DNA from: Cucumis sativus | Lineage: Eukaryota > Streptophyta > Magnoliopsida > Cucurbitales > Cucurbitaceae | NCBI RefSeq assembly: GCF_000004075.3 | Contig: NC_026655.2 | Span: 24,289,489 to 24,353,488, forward strand | Direction: 5' to 3' | Length of the DNA stretch: 64,000 nt | Shown here: positions 47,789 through 59,849 of the stretch, one piece after another | Layout of the letters: each line of letters begins with the position of its first letter | How positions within the stretch are numbered: position 1 is the stretch's first letter | Made by a program: the position numbers and the translations under genes | The notes under the pieces: model-generated | Told to the model about the DNA's origin: nothing | Database searches by the model: none | The model's input: only the letters and a program-made list of their open reading frames with translations

Positions 47789-50700
47789 ATGTCGTCGGAC
47801 CGGCTCGGTTCGGCCTCCATCTCGGCGAGAAGTCTCGGCGACATCTCCGAATTCAGTACCACCCGAATCGGCCTCGACATTATTTCAGCTGTCCGGCGAA
47901 ATCTCGGCTTTCTCCGAACCGTCGCCGATTCACACTGGCTCCACTCTGAGCCCACTATCACTGAAGCTATCAGAAGGTCAAATCCTGATTATACTGTTTT
48001 ATTCAAATTTAATGCTATCTAATCAATTAACTATGTGGACTGTGGAGCCTCTTTTGGGTTTTTTGCATTCAATGCTAAGAGAGATTTTGGAATTTTGTTT
48101 TAGATATGAGGAGCTTTGGATGCCGTTGATTTCTGATCTAATGGTTGCTGGGTCTTCTCCTCCTATGATTCTTCCTCCGTTGGATGTTGAATGGGTTTGG
48201 TTCTGTCACACACTGAATCCGGTTAGGCTTGACTTCTATTTGTTTCTTGAGTGAATATCACAGCCTTTGGATTGGTTTTGATGGATGCAATCTAATATTT
48301 GGGAGTGATTTTGTAATTGTCAAAAAAAAAAAAAAGAAAAAAAAACACTTCTTTCAGGTTCAGAAGTATTTTATTCAAAATTAATTTTGATTATACGAAA
48401 ATTGTATTTGAAAGTGTAAAATCAAACTAAAAAAGACGAGTTTGAGTTTCCTGGTGATTTTGAATATGAAAAAGTATTTAAACTATTTCAAAACTCTTCT
48501 GTTTTTGGGAATGTAATTATTACTTATAAGAATTTGGGTAGAAAGTGATTTATGTCAAGTTTTGAGGTTTGATTTTAGATTTTTTAAAGTGCTTTTTTTT
48601 TATGGTACGAAGTGTTTTCTCATGAAGGAACTATTTAAGTGCTTTTCTCTTGAGAATTTTGATTTGGTGTTTTAGTTGCTTTGATGTTTGGTTTTAGACT
48701 TTTGATAGTGGGAACTTTCATTGGGTTTTTTCTTTTTCTTTCTTTCCCCCATTTTTTGTACTCTCTCTGGTCAAGCCAAGTATGTAAGGTTAATAATATA
48801 CTTCTTTCAGGTTGGTTACAAACATTACTGTGAGACAAGATTCTCTAAGATTATTGGAAAGCCATCAATTTTTGATGAAGAGAATGAAGAGTATGCTTAC
48901 ATGAGGTGCAAAGAGATATGGGTCAAGAAGTACCCAACCCAATCCTTTGAACTTGAAGAAAGTTCAAGTTTGAGAGATGTAATTACTGTTGAAAATCAGG
49001 AACTTTTGGAAGAAGTAAAGAGGCAAAGGAACTTATATTCAAAGTTTTCTGAACCGTTTAGGTCAGAAATCGTTTACCTTATTGCAGCCAAGCAAAGATA
49101 CAAAGGGTTTCTGTATATGTTGCAGAGGTTTTCTGATGAATGTTCTTCCTTCGTGCCGGCCTCAGATATTCTCCTCATGTGGCTTACCCATCAGGTTGAT
49201 GCTCTATGATATTTTTGTTATTCAAAGGAAAAAGAAAAAAGAACAAGAAATGGTGTGCCATTGAATGAGTAGATTTTTGTATGCTTGCAGCTTCTCTAAG
49301 TACAAGTGCTTTTGAATTTTGATTGTATTAGTCTAGCCATGTCTGTATTATTGTATTGCCATCTATATTTATCTTTCCCATACACCAAGCTTAATCATCT
49401 CACTTTTAGAATAGATGAGAATTGAAAAGGAAGGAAATCGGAAATGAACATGAACTTTAAATCACGGCAGGTGAAACTTGAAAGTGTCGATATTAATGCT
49501 GTGATTTCTGTGTTTACTTGAAACATTTTATGTTCAAAGCTTCATTCATGTTTGTTATATGTAAACCAGAGTTATCCAACAGTTTATGCAGAAGATGTAA
49601 AGGAGATGCAGGGAGATTTGGCAAAGGTGGTGAGATTTGGGGAAACCGTGAATTCAAAGGAACTGGACGAAACCAAGCAACTGTGGCATAGAACCTTTGG
49701 TCAACCTTACGAAAAAGCTGGAGGAGGGATAATCATGGAATTGGGAAGAGTTGTTACTTCCAATCCTCTAGTTTACTTGGAAACGTCCCACTTGGATGTC
49801 AACACCAAGTACAAGTCTATGACATCTAGGTTCATCCTCGAGGTTGGTTAACTCTCTCTTGATTCTCCATACTTTTCACGGTGGATAAAAGTACATTCTG
49901 TATAGAAAGCTGAATTGTGTTACAAAATGCAATTTACAATAAATTGAAGACGACGAGACGAGTTATTTGAGATCATTTTGTTCTTTGACGTCAGGTTTGT
50001 GTGTTTATGTGGCACAAAGCTCAAAAACGGCCATTGCAACAAGTTTCTCAAGAATTTCTCCGTCTACGCAGCTTAAGATGCCATAGGGAGTTTAAGCTTG
50101 ATCAACCAATCTCGAGCCTAAACAATGACCTATGGCACAAAGCGTGGCATCTCTGTTGTGAATTTGGTACCAAGGGAGTCATACTCGAGCTTCGGCATCC
50201 AAGTGGCCATTGTTTCAAAGGAAGTAGCATTAAGGAAACTACCACATTCAAGTGGAATGACTTGATTAGAGCACCCTCTCTTACTTTAGAAAGACAACTC
50301 AATCACAATCTCAAGATAGTTGCCTCTATAACTCCACCAGTTCAGGCACCGTACTTGTTAAAATGTGTGCCAGACAAAGTGACAGATGATTCGGGGGCAA
50401 TGGTTTCAGATGTGGTTCTTAGAATGAACCAATACCGGCCTCAAGAAGGCCGGTGGCTGTCTCGAACTGTACTTGACCATGGAGGTAGAGAGTGTTTTGT
50501 CATTCGTATGAGGTGATAATTTAATCAATATTTCATTGTTGTTTGTCACTCAGTTAACAATTTATCAGTTTATTTTACTAAATCTTACTGATATGACGAT
50601 GTGAATAAAATGTGCAGGGTTGGAGGGGGGTTTTGGAGGAGAGGAGGTGAAACTCCTTTGCCTGTGAAATGGGAGGACAGAATTATAGAAATTCGAGAAG

Positions 50701-51650
50701 GCTCTTGGTCCTATATTGCAGGTTCCATTGGCAGATCCCCAGGTATGGTGTATTCGTACATGAATCGAATCTTTCTAAGACTGAAGATCCTGTCTCTTGA
50801 TAGAATTAGGCTCTTGGCTTTTGACTTGAAATAGCCACATTTGTTAAACTTTGAACATTCATTCATATATTGGCATTTAGAACAGAGAAAGTGGTAGGAA
50901 CAGCAACACCAAAACAGCCGCTAGAAGAATTGAAAGCTGCTTGGAATTTTTCTACTGGAGATGAACTGATAATTCAATGGGATACTTCAACAACAGAACC
51001 ATCGCTTAGCTTTTCCTTAACAAATCCAGCTTCAGAATCATCTGTACGTGGTCATTCCTTATTGGATCTTGTTCAAAAATATTTTTGGGTTTCGGAATTC
51101 AGATTGTGTTTTGACGTTGCAGGTAAGGCTCTTAAAAGGTCGGCAAAAGCTCTATCACGTATGGAGAAAGGTAAAAGAACCACAACACGATGGCAACATA
51201 CAAGAGGAAGAAAACGAAGGCGGAGATGATGACGGGTTTGTAACAATGATTCGATATACTGATGAGGACCCAACTGGGAGAGCAACTGCTCTTCTTAACT
51301 GGAAGTTGCTGGTGATCGAGTTATTGCCAGAAGAGGATGCTGTGTTGGCTCTCCTTATCTGTGTCTCGATCCTTAGAAGCATATCAGAAATGAAGAAAGA
51401 AGACGTTGGAAACTTGCTAATCCGAAGGAGATTGAGGGAGACAAAAATTGGTCTCAGAGATTGGGGCTCCATAATGCTTCACCCTTCAAAAAATTCAACT
51501 ACTCCGTCACCTTACCTTCGACCTTGGTATTGGAATGCCGAGACTGTGATGGCATCCAACAGTGTCGAGCATCTCATGAGACAGCCTGCATCGAGCTACT
51601 TGCCTGTTGAGGGTGGAGATAAGTTGTACAAGCAAGGAATAATATCATGA
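47789..51650 (+). CDS. GRDP/DUF1399 family protein
   Basis: Eight exons: 47789-47976, 48104-48221, 48811-49194, 49570-49842, 49995-50512, 50618-50742, 50886-51043 and 51123-51650, about 763 aa. Exons 1-4 form the DUF1399 (GRDP-like) region: TRIGLDIISAVRRNLGFLRT, LDVEWVWFCHTLNP, YCETRFSKIIGKPSIFDEEN, YAYMRCKEIWVKKYP and PASDILLMWLTHQ. The second half matches the rest of plant GRDP-like proteins (CHREFKLDQP, RWLSRTVLDHGGRECFVIR, GRATALLNWKLLV, WGSIMLHPSKNS). GRDP1/2 of Arabidopsis end in a long glycine-rich tract and are linked to ABA/auxin responses and possible RNA binding. This protein ends at ...YKQGIIS with no glycine-rich tract, so it is closer to the shorter DUF1399 subgroup. The exon 7 acceptor at 50885 was chosen because the earlier AG gives an in-frame stop. 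Confidence 0.88.
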
Positions 51651-53492
51651 ATGATGAAAGGGCCTGTTCAGTTTGTGGTGATTTAACTCATAGCAACTTC
51701 TTGGCTTGGTTTCTTTCTCAATTTTCCTTTTTAAATTTGAAGTGTGATGTAATGGGAGAAAGAAGAGAGCCAACAATTGGTGTATAAATTAAGCAGGTTA
51801 GTTAAGCTTATGTAGTTATTTTATTTGTAAAGTAGAATAATATATGTAGTTCTTTTTCTTTTTGAAACTATCATTTAAATGTATTATACTTAATTGGAGA
51901 GTTTGTTGATAAACTTTAATGGCAGATTAGATGATAGATTTATTAAATGTAGCACCACATGGATGATGAATTATTGGGTTGACCATCGTCTACTTCCATA
52001 TATAAATAGTTGTAGTTGCATGATTAGGCTAAATGTATAGTTTAATTCCTAATGTTTGATCTTTTTTAATACATCCATTCATCAGTTTCAAATTCATCTG
52101 ATTCATCTAATTAAATAGTGTTGCAACTTCAATCTTTTACATTTTGTTTGAAGGATTTGATTTAAATTTGTTCAAATAAAATTAAAGAAATTTCGATAAT
52201 ATGAATTAAATTGAAAAAGCATAGCTTATTCCAGAGGAAAGTGATATTAACGATGATAAAAGTGATTTTATTCCTATCAAAATCACTTTCAAACGAGTTA
52301 TTGGTTAAGTAACAACCAAATCACATAAGAATCCATTAAAAGATTTTTTAAAACTTGGATACTAAAAAATGTTTCTTTTGAAATTTTAGAGACTAGAAAA
52401 ATTACCTTTTTTGTCCTCAAATATTGTGTATAGTTTTTATTTAATCCCTAGGTCTCAAACGGTTACGTATTAAGCTCTTATTGAGTTTAATTTCAATTTA
52501 GTCTATAGGTTTCAAAATGTTACAATTTTACCATTGACATCTGAATTTTATTTCAATTTGGTCTCTAGATTACATGTCAATCTCAAATTTTCACGAAATA
52601 CTTATTAATGTTAACAAATTTAAAATAATAAAACGAATTATAATTAATTAAAACTTACTTTTTCCATCCGTTTGGAAATTAAATTTAGAATTTTACTTCA
52701 AAATTATTTTAAATTAATTAATAAACATTCACACATGTAAAGAAGTATTTAATTAAAGAAAAATTGAGATACTTTTTCTTTATTTAGAGTAAAGAGGTGT
52801 GAGATAGAAGAGAAAAGAGAGCGAGAAGAAGTATTATAGTAATTTTAGGATTAGAAAAATCGTAGTATTAGTGTAATTGATAATACTAATACACATGGGG
52901 AAACTCCTCTCTAATCTTAGACTAAATTGAAACTCATTAAAATAAAAAAAAATATATATTTTTCAACCATCAAACATAAAATAGCAAAAGTATATTTTGC
53001 CTAATAATAAATAATAAACCAAACTTTTTCAAAGTCAATTTGCAAACTCATTTTGTACTTAAAAGAAAGAAAAATCTCCCAATTATGGAAACCTAAAAAC
53101 AAATAATAATAATAATAATAATAATAATAGCCACATCAGCTATGGCCCACCGATGCCAGCGCAGCAGCTTCCTCTCTCTCTCCGTTATATAACGAAAGAA
53201 TATTACCGTACGGTCGTTGCATACTTCCGGGTCCCACTTAACGTACAAATATTTCCAACTTCCGTAATTTTTAATATAAAACCATAAATAGAATCTTCTA
53301 CACCATATCGTACAATTCCCACTCATGATATCTCAATCACACCCTCCCACGTCATAAATCATCGAACATCCCCTAGTCCTGCCCGTACTGGATCTCATCT
53401 TATCTTCCTTCCTCAGAAACAAAACTCATTACACAGAAACGCAAAGAAATCCAGAAATCACAGAGAAGAGAAAGAAACGCACAAGACACACA
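51651..53492. other. Spacer between GRDP and F-box genes
   Basis: Holds the GRDP 3' UTR, AT-rich sequence without a recognisable gene, an AAT trinucleotide run (53099-53131), and the promoter of the F-box gene with a possible TATA element at about 53185. Confidence 0.5.
53099..53131. repeat. (AAT)n microsatellite
   Basis: About ten AAT units lie roughly 360 bp upstream of the F-box gene leader. Confidence 0.85.
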
Positions 53493-53603
53493 ATGATGGA
53501 TCGGGTTCCAAAATCTGGGTCGGGTCAGATTCAAACGCTCTCCAAATCGGCTCACCACCCTCTCCTCCGTCTCCGTCTCCTCTTCCTCTTCGTTCCAACT
53601 TAG
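53493..53603 (+). promoter_or_regulatory. Upstream ORF in the F-box gene leader
   Basis: Two consecutive ATGs open a 36-codon frame (MMDRVPKSGSGQIQTLSKSA...) that ends in TAG 84 bp before the main start at 53688. It lies in the presumed 5' leader and may damp translation of the main frame. Whether the leader is transcribed through here is inferred. Confidence 0.45.
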
Positions 53604-53687
53604 ACTCGTTTCTCAAATATTCTTCCCATTTCTCTCTTTCTTTTTTCGTTTCTTTTTTTTTTTTGTTTCATCAGTTTTTCCCTCAAA

Positions 53688-56600
53688 ATGCCTTCACCAT
53701 TTCCACTTCTCCTCAACTTCCCCGACGAGATCCTTATCCGGGTTCGTCAATCTCTCACCCACCACTCTGATTCCATGTCCTGGCGACTTGTTTGCAAGGA
53801 TTTCCACCGCGTCGATCTAATCTCTCGTAAAGCTCTTCGTGTTCGTCGGATTGAGTTTCTCTTGAGCTTAATTGCGAAGTTTGAAAACATAGATGAATTG
53901 GATCTCTCGGTTTGCTCACGGATCAATGATGGGACGGTGTCTATCTTTGTGGGATTTGCGTCTTCGAGTCTGAGGAGATTGATTTTGAGGCGATCGGCGG
54001 GGTTGAGCTACATAGGGTTGGAGAAAGTGACGAGTCATTGCACAGGGCTGGAAATGGTCGACATGTCGTACAGTTGGAGATTTGGGGATAGGGAAGCGGC
54101 GGCGGTGTCGAATTGTGAAGGGTTGAAGGAGGTGAGATTGGATAAGTGTTTAGGGGTTACAGATGTGGGTTTGGCGAGGATTGTTGTTGGGTGTGGGAGA
54201 TTGGAGAGGCTAAGCTTGAAGTGGTGTTTGCAGGTTTCTGATCTTGGTCTTGAGCTTTTGTGTAAGAAGTGCTTCAATTTGAGGTTTCTTGATCTCTCTT
54301 ATCTCAAGGTTTGGTTTCTGTGTTCGTACTTTTTGGTTCTTGTTTCTTGGTTGATTGTGTGCATGAACAGCTTTGACGTTACTAAAAGTAGAAAGTTTTT
54401 TACTTTTATGATGTTCATGTTAAAATTAGTAGTTTATTTATTTATTTATTTATTTTTTATTATTATTATTTTTTTTTGTTGAACACATGTAGGTGGGAAA
54501 TTCTTTCTCTTTTATGTCTTTACTACTTAAGCTATGCTCTGATTTGTTGCTTAAAATTATATGTGAAGAATGTAGCGAGATTTATTACGTCTAGTTAAAA
54601 TTACAAATTTTTCGTCATTGATATTTGCAAGTTTCGATATTGAGGTAAATGCCTTACTACTTGCCTGAGTTTAAGGGGAAAGTTTTTAGCACTACAATAC
54701 TATATCCACTCATTCTTTATCAAAGATAACGTGGGGTCCACAAATGTTAGTATACAAATTTAAAGTATGAGCGATGGGAGTATGGAAAATAGTTTAAGGT
54801 TCAATTCGTGAAATGGAGTACTGTTTTGAGTGAAAATTGATACACTGGAAAGTAATTAAGGTTTTCCGTGCAAATGGGCAACTGTCTTTAAGACACTTTT
54901 CAAGTAGTGTTTATTACTGGATAGGAAAATCTAGGAATAGTGTGTTTCTCGATTCAAACAAGTGCATTTATTCTTAAAAATCAGGAAATGAGTTTAGAAC
55001 GGCAAAAAATATTATAAACATCAGCACAGGCACATATTTCTCATTGGATTTTAATTTTAACAAATTTTATAAACATTTCCCAAGCAGTTCTAAATTTTTT
55101 CTTTTGGCATTACATGATTCTGATGAAAATTTGTCGACTGAACTCGATATTGGGTTAATAACAGGTGACAAATGAATCATTACGTTCAATATCTTCTTTG
55201 CCAAAGCTTGAGACTTTGGTTATGGCAGGCTGCCTTTCAGTTGACGATGCTGGTTTGCAGTTTCTTGAACATGGCTGCCCTTTTCTAAAGGTACTTATGA
55301 TCAAGTGCATTATAGTTCTTTTTTGGCATGATACGTTCCCTAAATTGGAGCAAACTGGCAAGTTGATCAGCTTGCGTAGTGACATTTAATTATCCAAGCT
55401 TATGTGATTTTGAATGTGTTGTAGAAACTTGATATTTCAAGGTGTGATGGCATTAGTTCGTATGGCTTAACATCCATTTTAAGAGGTCACGATGGTCTTG
55501 AGCAGCTTGATGCAAGCTACTGCATCTCTGTAAGATGCTGCTGCATTTTTCTGATTTCATATTCACCTTCTTTCGCTGTTCTGAAGCTTAAACTTTTGGA
55601 TTTTGCTTCTAGGAGCTTTCCACAGACTCTATTTACAGTCTGAAGAACCTGAAATGTCTAAAAGCAATTAGGCTTGATGGTACTCAACTCTCAAGCACGT
55701 TTTTCAATGTGATCAGCGTCCACTGCGAGTATTTGGTGGAACTCGGGTTGAGCAAATGCTTGGGAGTGACTGATGCAAACATTATTCAGCTGATCTCTCG
55801 CTGTATTAGCTTGAAAGTTCTGAATTTAACATGTTGCCACTCCATCACTGATGCGGCAATATCTAAAACAGCAACCTCTTGCCTGAAACTTATGTCATTA
55901 AAGTTAGAATCATGCAACATGATCACCGAAAGAAGTCTCGATCAACTTGCATTGAACTGCCCCTCACTAGAGGAGCTTGATCTTACTGATTGTTGTGGTG
56001 TGAATGACAAGGGTACTGCAAACTAACTGTTTGACGATTCAATTATGATAAATAATATTATATACCTATTGCCTATTGCAGTGAATCATTATGCCAACTT
56101 GATTACGATCTCTCTTACAGGACTTGAATGTTTATCAAGATGTTCACAATTGTTATCCTTGAAACTAGGATTATGCACAAACATAACAGACAAAGGGTTG
56201 ATCAAGATTGGTCTCAACTGCAAAAGGATTCATGAACTTGATTTGTACCGGTAACGTGAGAGTTCAGAAAATTTTCTGATCTTTTTGAATAATAACTACT
56301 AAAAAGATGAGATGATCATTTTATGTACTCTTGAATTGCAGTTGTCTGGGTATTGGGGATGCCGGATTAGAAGCTTTATCAAGTGGTTGCAAGAAATTGA
56401 TGAAACTGAACTTATCATACTGTAATAAGCTTACGGATAGAGGGATGGGGTACATCGGCCACCTCGAGGAACTCTGTGTCTTAGAAATACGTGGGCTTCA
56501 TAATGTCACAAGTGTCGGTTTGACAGCAGTTGCAGCTGGTTGTAAGAGATTAGTAGATTTGGATATGAAACAATGTCAAAATGTCGACGATGCTGGTTTT

Positions 56601-57419
56601 TGGGCACTTGCCTCTTACGCTCATAATTTGCGACAGGTACATAGATTTACCACTTGTGATTGGGAATTTGTTTCTTATAAATTGTCTTTTTTATAAGAAA
56701 CTATTTTATTGATGTTATGAAATTATCCAAAGAGGCACAAAGTGGATTGGGAATTTACAATAATAGTGATCAATTGATGGATCTCATGTGAATATAGCTG
56801 ACCTACTTGAGGATATAATTTTAATGGCGAGAGAATTCATTCATTTGCTTACGTAATCTCTACCTTCCAGAAAGTAGCGTGTAAAGTATTGGGATTGTTT
56901 ATTCAATATACTATTTGAAAACACTTTAAATTTTCATGATATATGGCTACATATTCAGGAATTATTTTAGAACTTGAGAATACTTTAAATTGCTTTCAAT
57001 GGAAGCATTTAATAAGATTTTTTTCTTTTCGTAATCCTTATAGAAGAAGTAATTCATTTAAAAGAAGCTTCCCTCAAGCATTCTCAAAGACTGAATGAAG
57101 TATGTTATGTGATTTGTATTTGCTTCTTGAAATGGATCAAGCAATACCTGAGTTGTTCTTTTGATTGTGGCAGTTAAATGTGAGCTCTTGTGCTGTCTCG
57201 GATGTGGGATTATGCATGATGATGGGGAACCTAACATGCCTTCAGGATGTTAAGCTCGTAAACCTAAACAAAGTCTCGGTACGAGGTTTCGACCTTGCAC
57301 TTAGAACCTGCTGCCTCCGGATCAAGAAAGTTAAGTTGCATGCATCTCTCAGGTTTATGCTCTCCTCAGAGACGCTTGAAATTCTGAATGCTTGGGGTTG
57401 CAAGATTAGATGGGATTGA
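53688..57419 (+). CDS. F-box/LRR protein, FBL3-like
   Basis: F-box/LRR proteins are substrate receptors of SCF ubiquitin ligases. Seven exons: 53688-54308, 55165-55290, 55425-55529, 55613-56012, 56121-56250, 56342-56636 and 57174-57419, about 640 aa. Residues near 8-50 form the F-box (FPDEILIRVRQSL, WRLVCKDFHRVD). The rest is a long series of cysteine-containing leucine-rich repeats of the AMN1/FBL type, for example LDLSVCSRINDGT, VRLDKCLGVTDVGLARI, LTCCHSITDAAISK, LSYCNKLTDRGMGYIG and LDMKQCQNVDDAGFWALAS. The C-terminus ends GCKIRWD. Length and start (MPSPF...) match the Arabidopsis F-box/LRR-repeat protein 3 (RAE1) group of about 665 aa. Phases agree at every junction. RAE1 targets the STOP1 transcription factor in aluminium signalling; that substrate is not implied here. 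Confidence 0.87.
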
Positions 57420-58079
57420 CTGTGAAGCCAGCAGCTTCATGCTCACGATTTCTCAATACTGCATACTTTGTTTGTCATGCTCAATAAGTACATATTAAAT
57501 TCAATGGAAGAAGTGCCTTACTTGGTAGCTTCTTAATAGCTTTGCTTTCTTGATACTGCTTTGTATTAGACGCATATAAATTGATATGAATTATTTTGTT
57601 TCCCTCGTTGCTGTGGGACTGAAATAAAGACAGTTTGAAAGCATTTTGCCCTAAATCTTCAACTTTCGGGAATCATTTACGCATAGATTCATTACTTGGC
57701 GTCTTTCTACCAAGTGTTTTGTTTTTTCTAGAATGGCTTTTTGTTGATGAAGTGAGTATGATTCGGTAATGTTTGATTCTTTACTATGGGGTTTGAAAAT
57801 TGAGAATCCTTGTGGCATTAGAGAAGAATCCAATCGGAAGGAATAAAGAGAAGCATTGCCTCAAAAGAAAGCATAACTTGAACCGTGTCAAGAGAAAAGG
57901 CATATAAGTTAGAAAGAAGGTAAAAAATGTGAAATCATCAAAGTTCACTGCCCTTTACTTTATATCCAATCAATTCCCAGTGCTTTTTCTTGTTATATAT
58001 CTGCAAAAGTATTTTACTTACGAGGAAAGAAAAAAGGAGCTGATTAAGCCATCTCCTTTCTTCTTTCTACTTTTCAGTC
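57420..58079. other. Spacer between F-box and first pectinesterase gene
   Basis: Holds the F-box gene 3' UTR and the promoter/leader of the pectinesterase gene. A TATA-like TTATATAT lies at about 57992. No further gene was seen. Confidence 0.6.
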
Positions 58080-59849
58080 ATGTCAAGAGTTTCTTTAGCC
58101 ATTCATATTTTTATGTTGATCTTTTTGCCTGTGTTACAAGTTTCCTGCTTTGATGTTAATGTTATTTACCCAGATGAACAAAATAATGTTACACAGTCCA
58201 TGATTTCTCAGATTTGTGCTGATATCGAAGATCGAAATTCATGCATTTCAAACATACAACTTGAGATGGGAAGAAGTGTGAACTCGAATCCAAATTCTGT
58301 CTTGAGTGCTGCAATTAGAGCAACTATTAATGAAGCTAGACGAGCCATAGAGTCTATAACAAAGTTCAGCACATTCTCGTTTAGCTACCGTGAAGAAATG
58401 GCAATTGAGGACTGCAAGGAGCTTCTTGATTTCTCTGTGGCAGAGCTGGCATGGTCATTAGCTGAGATGAAAAGGATTCGTGCAGGCAAAAACGAAGCTC
58501 CCGACGAAGGGAATCTAAAAGCATGGCTAAGCGCCGCTCTCAGCAACCAAGACACATGCCTTGAAGGCTTTGAAGGCACAGACAGGCACATTGTAGGTTT
58601 CATTAGAGGTAGTTTGAAGCAAGTTACACTGCTCATTAGCAATGTCTTGGCATTGTACACTCAATTACACAGCTTACCATTTCAACCCCCACGGAATGAA
58701 ACGATGGAGAAAACTAAAAGTTCGGAGTTTCCAGATTGGATGATGGATAGCGAGCACAAGATTGTGAAATCTCATCCACGTAACGTCCACGTTGATGCAA
58801 TCGTGGCTTTGGATGGAAGCGGAGATTTCCGTTCTATCACAGAAGCTGTAAATGAAGCTCCAAGTTATAGCAATAGAAGGTACATCATATATGTGAAGAA
58901 GGGAGTCTACAAAGAAAATATCGACATGAAGCGAAAGAAAACGAACATAATGTTTATTGGAGATGGTATCGGAGAAACAATAGTGACCGGAAGTCGTAAT
59001 TTTCTGCAGGGATGGACTACTTTCAGAACTGCAACTGTTGGTGAGTAGTTTAATGTGCATCTCGTTTAGGGAAGTTTTTTGTTTAAATCGTGAAAAAACA
59101 AAGGTAGCATCATACATGATGCTGTTTTGACTCGGCTTAAGAATGACATGTTTTCCTATATAAACATTTTGGCTATAGCTGTCTCTGGGAAGGGATTCAT
59201 AGCAAGAGATATGACATTTCGCAACACGGCTGGACCAGAAAACCATCAGGCAGTGGCACTCCGTGTCGACTCTGATCAGTCAGCCTTCTTCCGGTGCAGC
59301 TTCGAAGGTCATCAAGACACCCTTTACGTCCACTCCCTCCGCCAATTTTACAGGGAATGCAACATATACGGCACCATAGACTACATTTTCGGCAACGGGG
59401 CAGCAGTATTCCAAAAATGCAACATCTACACCAGAGTTCCTCTCCCACTCCAGAAGGTCACAATCACCGCACAAGGTCGAAAATCTCCACACCAGAGTAC
59501 AGGTTTTTCAATCCAAGACAGCTTTATTTATGCAACTCAACCAACATATCTTGGAAGACCATGGAAGCTATATTCAAGGACTGTCTTCTTGAACACTTAC
59601 ATGAGTGGTTTGGTACAACCTAGAGGATGGCTTGAGTGGTATGGCAATTTTGCTTTAGGCACATTGTGGTATGGAGAGTATAAAAACTATGGACCTGGTG
59701 CATCCCTATCAGGTCGAGTCAAATGGCCTGGGTACCATAATATTCAAGACCCTACCATGGCTAGATTCTTCACCTCCGAGCACTTCATCGACGGTCGAAC
59801 ATGGTTGCCAAAGACGGGTATTAAGTTCACATTGGGATTGAGTAACTAA
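58080..59849 (+). CDS. Pectinesterase/pectinesterase inhibitor (group 2 PME)
   Basis: The product removes methyl esters from homogalacturonan in the cell wall. Two exons (58080-59040, 59179-59849; split codon G|CT) give about 543 aa. An N-terminal signal peptide (residues ~1-24, IFMLIFLPVLQVSC) is followed by an inhibitor-like pro-domain (~40-200, with EDRNSCISNIQ, EDCKELLDFSVAEL and SNQDTCLEGFEG). The catalytic domain (~240-540) has GVYKEN, QAVALR, the first catalytic Asp in GHQDTLYVHS, the second in GTIDYIFGNGA, and the substrate-binding Arg in YLGRPWK. Between pro-domain and enzyme the sequence is PDWMMDSEHK, with no clear RRLL-type processing site, unlike the neighbour at 62193. The start at 58080 is the first ATG giving a good signal peptide; another ATG at 57929 is in a different frame. 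Confidence 0.93.

Noticed and set aside
58674-59246. 190-codon minus-strand ORF opposite the first pectinesterase
   Set aside because: It is antisense to a clear coding exon and has no recognisable domain.
59197-59623. Minus-strand and alternative-frame ORFs over the pectinesterase exon
   Set aside because: They are shadows of the catalytic exon, whose frame carries all PME motifs.
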